A stretch of DNA of 9,340 nucleotides from Candidatus Paceibacter sp. Its GTDB lineage: Bacteria; Patescibacteriota; Minisyncoccia; Phycocordibacterales; JABAAK01. The stretch lies in NCBI GenBank assembly GCA_014238775.1, contig JABAAK010000020.1, positions 1 through 9,340 on the forward strand. The letters run 5' to 3'. Below are positions 5,902 to 9,340 of the stretch, in pieces (position 1 is the first letter of the stretch; every line of letters begins with the position of its first letter). Made by a program: the position numbers and the translations under genes. The notes beneath the pieces are model-generated. The model did not search any database, had not been told where the DNA came from, and was given only the letters and a program-made list of their open reading frames with translations.

Positions 5902-7176
5902 ATGAGATTAGAAAAAAAACACGTTTATTTTATTATTTTAGGTTTTGTTTTTATTATTTTGATTTTATTTATTTTTTATTTCTCCAGAGACAAAAGTCTC
6001 CTAGACCAAACGGAGATAGATGAGACAGATTTTGTGGTGGAGAGAACTTCTATTTTTGGTGATCGTGTTGTTCCATCAGAAACATCTCCAAATATTTTTG
6101 GTTCTATTACAGAAGAAGACAAATCTTTCGTAACATCTATTTTTTCTACAGAAGACTCTGTTGTGGAGGACGGAAGGTCAAAATTGTTTCAATTGTTTTC
6201 TGGGCCTGTTTCTGGTTTCTCTGTAAAAACACAGAAACCTGAGGACAAAAAAGACACCTTATACCTTGTTCGTCTTGTTACCCGTGGTGTAGGGGATGTT
6301 TATAACATAGAAACCTCTCCATATAACATTATCAAAGAAACCAGCTTATCCTCTATCAAAATACAAGGAGGTTTGGTTTTACCAGACAACTCTTTTGTGG
6401 TTTCGATAGAAGATGATACAAAACAAATAAATTCAAAGGGGTTGTTTGTAAGGCAAAAAGAAGATTCAGGTTTGTCTTTTACAAGTTTGGGGGAAAATAT
6501 CTCATTTGTTGGAAAGGACGGTGAAAACAAATTTTTTACTTTGAGAGAGACATCCGATGGTGTTGTTGGTTTTGTTGTAGACACAACAAAACCAACTGAA
6601 AAGCCTTTGGTATGGAAGAGTGGTTTTTCTTCTTGGAGACCTTTTTGGGGCAAAAACCAAAATATATTTTTACAAACCAAAGCCTCTCAGTTAACAAATG
6701 GATATTTTTATAGGTTAAATGAAAACGGTGTGTTAACAAAACTTTTTGGGCCAGAACAAGGTTTACTTGTTCTTCATAACGAATCTACAAACACATCTCT
6801 AATAAGAAACAAACTTGGTTTGTTTTTAGACAAAAACCAAACAAAAAGGATTTTACTACAAACAGACACATTACCAGAGAAGTGTGTTTTTGGAAGGAAA
6901 CATTTGTATTGTGGTGTTCCACAAATATTAAAAAACTTTACCAGATCTGGAAACAGAACCCAAACACCGGATTCTTGGTACAGGGGAGATGTTTTGTATA
7001 ATGATAATTTTTATAAAATAAACACAGACACAACTGTTGTAACCAAAATTGACTTAGAAACACAAGACAGTGAGAGACAAGAAATAGATTTAATAAACCC
7101 TAGATTAAGCGATGATGAGAAATTTTTGTTTTTCCAAAACAAAAAAGATTACTCTCTTTGGGTGCTGGAACTCTGA
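5902..7176 (+). CDS. Membrane-anchored extracytoplasmic protein, probable beta-propeller
   Basis: 424 residues. A basic N-terminus (RLEKKH) precedes one strong membrane helix (about 9-28), and the remaining 395 residues are probably outside. That domain consists of short beta-strand repeats with hydrophobic-aromatic ends, such as SLWVLEL at the C-terminus and LSDDEKFLFFQ just before it, which resemble TolB/WD40-type blades. The C328/C337 pair (EKCVFGRKHLYCGVP) and the downstream PDSWYRGDV segment are features I recall from an uncharacterised CPR protein family, with no search to confirm. It begins 5 nt after the pilin-like gene and ends with TGA at 7174-7176, overlapping yidC convergently by 28 bp. 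A perfect 14-bp hairpin lies within the gene at 6565-6596. A surface role in the T4SS-like machine is inferred. Confidence 0.82.
   Translation: MRLEKKHVYFIILGFVFIILILFIFYFSRDKSLLDQTEIDETDFVVERTSIFGDRVVPSETSPNIFGSITEEDKSFVTSIFSTEDSVVEDGRSKLFQLFSGPVSGFSVKTQKPEDKKDTLYLVRLVTRGVGDVYNIETSPYNIIKETSLSSIKIQGGLVLPDNSFVVSIEDDTKQINSKGLFVRQKEDSGLSFTSLGENISFVGKDGENKFFTLRETSDGVVGFVVDTTKPTEKPLVWKSGFSSWRPFWGKNQNIFLQTKASQLTNGYFYRLNENGVLTKLFGPEQGLLVLHNESTNTSLIRNKLGLFLDKNQTKRILLQTDTLPEKCVFGRKHLYCGVPQILKNFTRSGNRTQTPDSWYRGDVLYNDNFYKINTDTTVVTKIDLETQDSERQEIDLINPRLSDDEKFLFFQNKKDYSLWVLEL
6565..6596. repeat. Perfect 14-bp inverted repeat with a 4-nt loop inside a coding gene
   Basis: Left arm GTTGGTTTTGTTGT (6565-6578), loop AGAC, right arm ACAACAAAACCAAC (6583-6596). 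The arms are codon-aligned and encode VVGFV and TTKPT around a central VD. No T-run follows on either strand, so it is not a standard intrinsic terminator. Confidence 0.9.
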
Positions 7177-7865
7177 TCTTCTTTTTTATCTAGGTGTTTT
7201 AACAAAAAAACATCTTGTATTATCGAAAACACATTACTTACAAACCAATAAAAAGCCATCACATTTCCTAAAGTAAAACTTAAAACCATAGACACACCGG
7301 TAAACATATATTTTATAAAGTTCATGATTTTTTTGTTTTGTGTGTTATTCTTAGAAAAAACAACAGACAGAACAACAAATTGTGACACACCAACAATAAA
7401 AGCAAAAATCACATTTTCAGATGACAACAAATTTGTCCCAAAAACAAAAGAATAATCTATTTCACTAAAAAACTTTCCCCCAAAATACAAAAAATCTTTA
7501 TTTAGTTCTTCGTTTTGTAATGATTTGGCAACCACAAAAAGAGAAAGAAACAGTGGTAATTGTATTAATAGGGGGAGTAGTGGTGAGAGTGGGTTTATTT
7601 TGTATTTTCTATATACACCCATTGTTTGTTCTGTTTTTTTTTGTGGGTCTTTTTCTTTTTTATTTATCTCTTTTACCTCTGCTTGAATTTTTTTAAGTAT
7701 CTTATTTATTCTATTCTGTTTTCTTATCATTGGAATCAGCAGAGTTTTGACAACCACAACAATAATAACAATAGTAACCCAAAAAAAATGTCCTGATATA
7801 AAATAAGAAACAAAAGCAAATATATTATATATTGGTAAAAAAAACAAGGTGTGTAAAATTCCCAT
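7149..7865 (-). CDS. yidC: Membrane protein insertase YidC/Oxa1 family
   Basis: 238 residues, the short YidC form without a large periplasmic domain. Membrane segments lie at about 3-23, 28-46, 93-114, 151-170 and 187-222 (probably two helices). The family signatures are visible: KTLLIPMIRKQ (40-50), a cytoplasmic helical hairpin (51-90), SPLLPLLIQLPLFLSLF (94-110), and GNVMAFYWFVSNVFSIIQD (200-218). YidC inserts and folds membrane proteins, alone or with SecYEG. The groove position that is Arg in most YidC proteins, five residues before the conserved Pro, is Lys here (K40, P45). The gene starts 2 nt after the rnpA stop and is probably co-transcribed with rpmH and rnpA. No lipoprotein cysteine is present at the N-terminus. 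Its 3' end overlaps the convergent gene, and no terminator is evident. Confidence 0.95.
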   Translation of the reverse strand: MGILHTLFFLPIYNIFAFVSYFISGHFFWVTIVIIVVVVKTLLIPMIRKQNRINKILKKIQAEVKEINKKEKDPQKKTEQTMGVYRKYKINPLSPLLPLLIQLPLFLSLFVVAKSLQNEELNKDFLYFGGKFFSEIDYSFVFGTNLLSSENVIFAFIVGVSQFVVLSVVFSKNNTQNKKIMNFIKYMFTGVSMVLSFTLGNVMAFYWFVSNVFSIIQDVFLLKHLDKKEDQSSSTQRE

Positions 7866-7867
7866 AA

Positions 7868-8104
7868 TTATTTATTATTTAATTTTTTTTCTATAATGTT
7901 TTTCAGTTCGGAAAATTTTTTTTCTATAATGTTTTTTTTAATTATTATTTTTGTCATTTCTTTTTGGTTGGCTTCTCTTAATATGTGTTTTATTCTTCTT
8001 TTTACTTTATTTCTTTCTACCGCTTTTTTAATAATTTTTTTGGGTATTAGTATTTTATTTTTTTGGTTTGTTTTTTTAATTTCCAAAAAACCAACATCTT
8101 TCAT
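7868..8104 (-). CDS. rnpA: Ribonuclease P protein component, N-terminally short
   Basis: 78 residues, compared with the usual 105-120. The RNR signature is clear: AVERNKVKRRIKHILRE at 28-44 (R31, N32, R36, R37), preceded by the IPKK strand (20-23) and followed by the MTKIIIKK strand (50-57) and a last helix FSELKNIIEKKL. The segment that normally holds the first helix (K-x-x-x-F-x-x-V/F-x-x-G) is absent. An in-frame TAA directly precedes the ATG (8105-8107), and rpmH ends 6 nt upstream, so no hidden extension exists. RnpA binds RNase P RNA and helps 5' maturation of tRNAs. The C-terminus carries a duplicated KNIIEKK (57-63 and 68-74). Assignment rests on the RNR motif and on the rpmH-rnpA-yidC order. 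Confidence 0.93.
   Translation of the reverse strand: MKDVGFLEIKKTNQKNKILIPKKIIKKAVERNKVKRRIKHILREANQKEMTKIIIKKNIIEKKFSELKNIIEKKLNNK
7881..7936 (-). repeat. Two perfect 23-bp direct repeats in the 3' end of rnpA, 33 bp apart
   Basis: Copies at 7881-7903 and 7914-7936 are identical and in frame, encoding KNIIEKK twice with an 11-residue offset. The copies contain T-rich tracts on the + strand, which favour slippage, but the 33-bp register keeps the frame. Confidence 0.9.
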
Positions 8105-8110
8105 TTAAAA

Positions 8111-8245
8111 TTAACAAGCAATTTTTACTCTCCCTTTGTTTCTTCTCCTTGAAACAACTTTTTTACCACCAACAGTTTTCATTCTAGACAAAAAACCGTG
8201 TGTTCTTTTTCTTTTTTTGTTTTTAGGATTATATGTAATAGACAT
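8111..8245 (-). CDS. rpmH: 50S ribosomal protein L34
   Basis: I set the start at the ATG at 8245, giving 44 residues, the normal L34 length. A longer in-frame start at 8320 would add 25 residues ([10 protein letters not shown]...) that no L34 needs and would run through the predicted promoter. The L34 hallmarks are present: [17 protein letters not shown] (2-18), then [19 protein letters not shown] (21-39). L34 is a small basic protein of the large ribosomal subunit. It is the first gene of the rpmH-rnpA-yidC unit, with rnpA following after 6 nt. The C-terminal KIAC ends in an unusual Cys. No Shine-Dalgarno sequence precedes the start; the context is AAATATG. Confidence 0.97.
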   Translation of the reverse strand: MSITYNPKNKKRKRTHGFLSRMKTVGGKKVVSRRRNKGRVKIAC

Positions 8246-8260
8246 ATTTGTATTTTTAAT

Positions 8261-8289
8261 ATTATATTCCAACAAAAAACAAAAAGCAA
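8261..8289 (-). promoter_or_regulatory. Predicted sigma70-like promoter of rpmH-rnpA-yidC
   Basis: On the - strand, TTGCTT (8289-8284) is followed by 17 nt and a perfect TATAAT (8266-8261). The ATG at 8245 is 15 nt further, so the 5' leader would be only about 8 nt, too short for a Shine-Dalgarno sequence. Confidence 0.6.
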
Positions 8290-8299
8290 CTTTTTTTAG

Positions 8300-8319
8300 T
8301 TTTCCACCAGTTATTAACA
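8300..8319 (+). promoter_or_regulatory. Two weak DnaA-box-like 9-mers, 11 bp apart
   Basis: TTTTCCACC (8300-8308) and TTATTAACA (8311-8319) each match TTATCCACA at 7 of 9 positions, in the same orientation and about one helical turn apart. They lie between the divergent rpmH and dnaA promoters, where DnaA autoregulation would be expected. Single weak sites occur by chance in AT-rich DNA, so confidence is low. Confidence 0.3.
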
Positions 8320-8350
8320 CGAAAACTATTTTTTGTACTTTTCTTAATAG

Positions 8351-8379
8351 TTGCTAAAAAAACAATAAAGACAGATAAT
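8351..8379 (+). promoter_or_regulatory. Predicted sigma70-like promoter of dnaA
   Basis: TTGCTA (8351-8356), a 17-nt spacer, then GATAAT (8374-8379; 5 of 6 to consensus). The dnaA ATG at 8389 lies only 9 nt after the -10 hexamer, so transcription would start about 2-4 nt before the start codon, which implies a leaderless or nearly leaderless mRNA. Confidence 0.55.
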
Positions 8380-8388
8380 AATTGTGAT

Positions 8389-9340
8389 ATGGAAACATCT
8401 AAAAAAACCAATTTTGTAGCTTTGTGGGAAAACATTTTAACCTCTGTTAAACAAGAAATAACCGGCTCAAACTACACAACTTGGTTTAGTAACTCAAAAG
8501 CACTGTGGCTACAGGATGGTGGTACTGTTTTAGTTGTTGGTGTTCCTAATGAATTTATAAAAAACTGGATCTCAAAAAAATACCTTTCTTTTATAAATAA
8601 AAAGCTAAAAGAGGAAGATGATTTTATAAAAACTATAAAAATAATAGTATCAAATAAACTCAAACAACAAAAACTTGTTAGAAAAAACACACCAAATGTT
8701 TTAGACACACAACTTTCTTTTGAAAGAATAGATAAAAAAAGTAATTTAAACAAAAGATATTCTTTTAAAGAGTTTATAATATCTCCACACAACGAATATG
8801 TTTGTGCTGCTGCAAAAGCTGTTGTAAACAAACTTGGTGTGGCATATAACCCGTTTTTTATTTTTGGAAACACTGGTGTTGGCAAAACACACCTTCTACA
8901 AGCCATAGGAAACCAAGCTTCTATTTTATATCCGAATATAAAAATATATTATATGTCGTCTGAAACTTTTATTAATGGTTATTATGACGCACTACAAGAT
9001 GGAACTGTTAGTGATTTTAAAACAAAATATAGAGAGTATCAACTTTTAATAGTTGATGATACACATTTCTTTAAAGGTAAAGCAAAAATGTTAGAAGAGT
9101 TTTTCCATTTATTTAATGATCTTTATAATAAAAACCACCAAATAGTTTTTTCATCTGACAGGCACCCACATGAACTAGATGGTATAGAGGAGAGAATGAT
9201 TTCTCGTTTTTCTTCCGGAATGGTGCTTGAATTAGCACAACCAGATAGTGAATCAAGAGAAATTATATTAAAAGAAAAGGCTAAAAAAGAGGGGTTGGAA
9301 TTGGACCAAAAAACCGTTGATTTCATTATTACAAACATAG
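8389..9340 (+). CDS. dnaA: Chromosomal replication initiator DnaA (3' partial)
   Basis: 317 residues are visible of a usual 440-460; the window end removes the rest of the AAA+ lid and the DNA-binding domain IV. Domain I (about 9-75) has WENILTSVKQ, YTTWF and VPNEFIKNWISKKY. A short domain II linker (about 90-120) follows. Domain III starts at YSFKEFIISPHNEYVCAAA and has Walker A GNTGVGKT (160-167, K166), the initiator helix region SSETFINGYYDAL, Walker B LLIVDDTHFF with D223/D224, sensor I SSDRHP, and the box VII arginines in EERMISRF (R269, R273). DnaA binds and melts the origin using ATP. The usual DDIQF is DDTHF here. The ATG at 8389 is the only plausible start, with no Shine-Dalgarno sequence, in a GATATGG context. 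It diverges from rpmH. Confidence 0.97.
   Translation, partial: METSKKTNFVALWENILTSVKQEITGSNYTTWFSNSKALWLQDGGTVLVVGVPNEFIKNWISKKYLSFINKKLKEEDDFIKTIKIIVSNKLKQQKLVRKNTPNVLDTQLSFERIDKKSNLNKRYSFKEFIISPHNEYVCAAAKAVVNKLGVAYNPFFIFGNTGVGKTHLLQAIGNQASILYPNIKIYYMSSETFINGYYDALQDGTVSDFKTKYREYQLLIVDDTHFFKGKAKMLEEFFHLFNDLYNKNHQIVFSSDRHPHELDGIEERMISRFSSGMVLELAQPDSESREIILKEKAKKEGLELDQKTVDFIITNI

Noticed and set aside
5987..6000. Small hairpin GAGAC-AAAA-GTCTC after the membrane helix codons of the propeller-like gene
   Set aside because: Only a 5-bp stem, and it is explained by the coding sequence.
7174..7176. TGA read as glycine (SR1/Gracilibacteria code)
   Set aside because: The protein ends naturally at this TGA after a propeller-like last strand, the continuing frame is antisense yidC, and no gene in the window needs TGA read-through.
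7141..7187. AAAAAAGAT ... ATCTTCTTTTTT as a bidirectional terminator at the convergent gene ends
   Set aside because: Pairing is mostly A-T with a bulge and a long loop of about 26 nt, with no GC-rich stem, so it is too weak to call.
8246..8320. N-terminal extension of L34 by 25 residues from the ATG at 8320
   Set aside because: L34 is normally about 44 residues, and the extension would overlap the predicted promoter and the DnaA-box-like sites.
8136..8357. A 73-codon + strand open frame, and one at 7896-8108, opposite rpmH and rnpA
   Set aside because: Phe/Leu-rich translations are the antisense of Lys-rich L34 and RnpA. No independent evidence supports them.
8472..8906. A 144-codon open frame on the - strand inside dnaA
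   Set aside because: dnaA on the + strand has full family motifs, and the antisense frame shows none.
1..9340. CRISPR array, tRNA, rRNA, transposase, integrase or toxin-antitoxin genes
   Set aside because: I saw no spaced repeat array, no cloverleaf candidates and no matching proteins. Almost all bases are covered by the genes listed.

Overview
This AT-rich window most likely comes from a Candidate Phyla Radiation (Patescibacteria, Parcubacteria-like) bacterium. The evidence is as follows. The genes are very tightly packed, with almost no intergenic space and no Shine-Dalgarno sequences. The YidC, L34 and RNase P proteins are small. The type IV secretion-like (T4SS) cluster combines PrgI, a split TraC/VirB4, a VirB2-like pilin and several exported proteins of a kind I associate with CPR genomes from memory; no search was run. 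TGA ends one gene and the other visible stops are TAA or TAG, so the genetic code looks standard (not the TGA=Gly code of SR1/Gracilibacteria).

Region 1 (1-7176, all + strand) is one long cluster, probably one operon. It holds, in order: the end of a charged, repeat-bearing protein; a small acidic helical protein; PrgI; a TraC-like domain corresponding to the N-terminal part of VirB4; the VirB4 ATPase; a small membrane protein; a signal-peptide protein with three Ig/PKD-like segments; a VirB2/TrbC-like pilin candidate; and a membrane-anchored, probably beta-propeller, extracytoplasmic protein. Together these look like a minimal single-membrane T4SS or pilus machine: motor (VirB4), membrane platform (PrgI and the small membrane protein), fibre subunit (VirB2-like) and surface modules. 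No coupling protein (VirD4) and no relaxase is visible here.

Region 2 (7149-9340) is the conserved origin-proximal cluster. rpmH-rnpA-yidC lies on the - strand and dnaA runs divergently on the + strand, cut by the window end. yidC and the last T4SS-cluster gene converge and overlap by 28 bp. The 143-bp rpmH/dnaA gap holds two divergent sigma70-like promoters and two weak DnaA-box-like sites.

The points most worth a second look are: an RnpA that lacks its N-terminal segment and has a duplicated C-terminal motif; a start-codon context (T at -1 before ATG) that seems to replace Shine-Dalgarno sequences, with probably leaderless dnaA; a perfect 14-bp hairpin inside a coding gene; the compact T4SS surface module next to the origin genes; and a poly-G tract plus two different 7-residue tandem repeats in the first gene.
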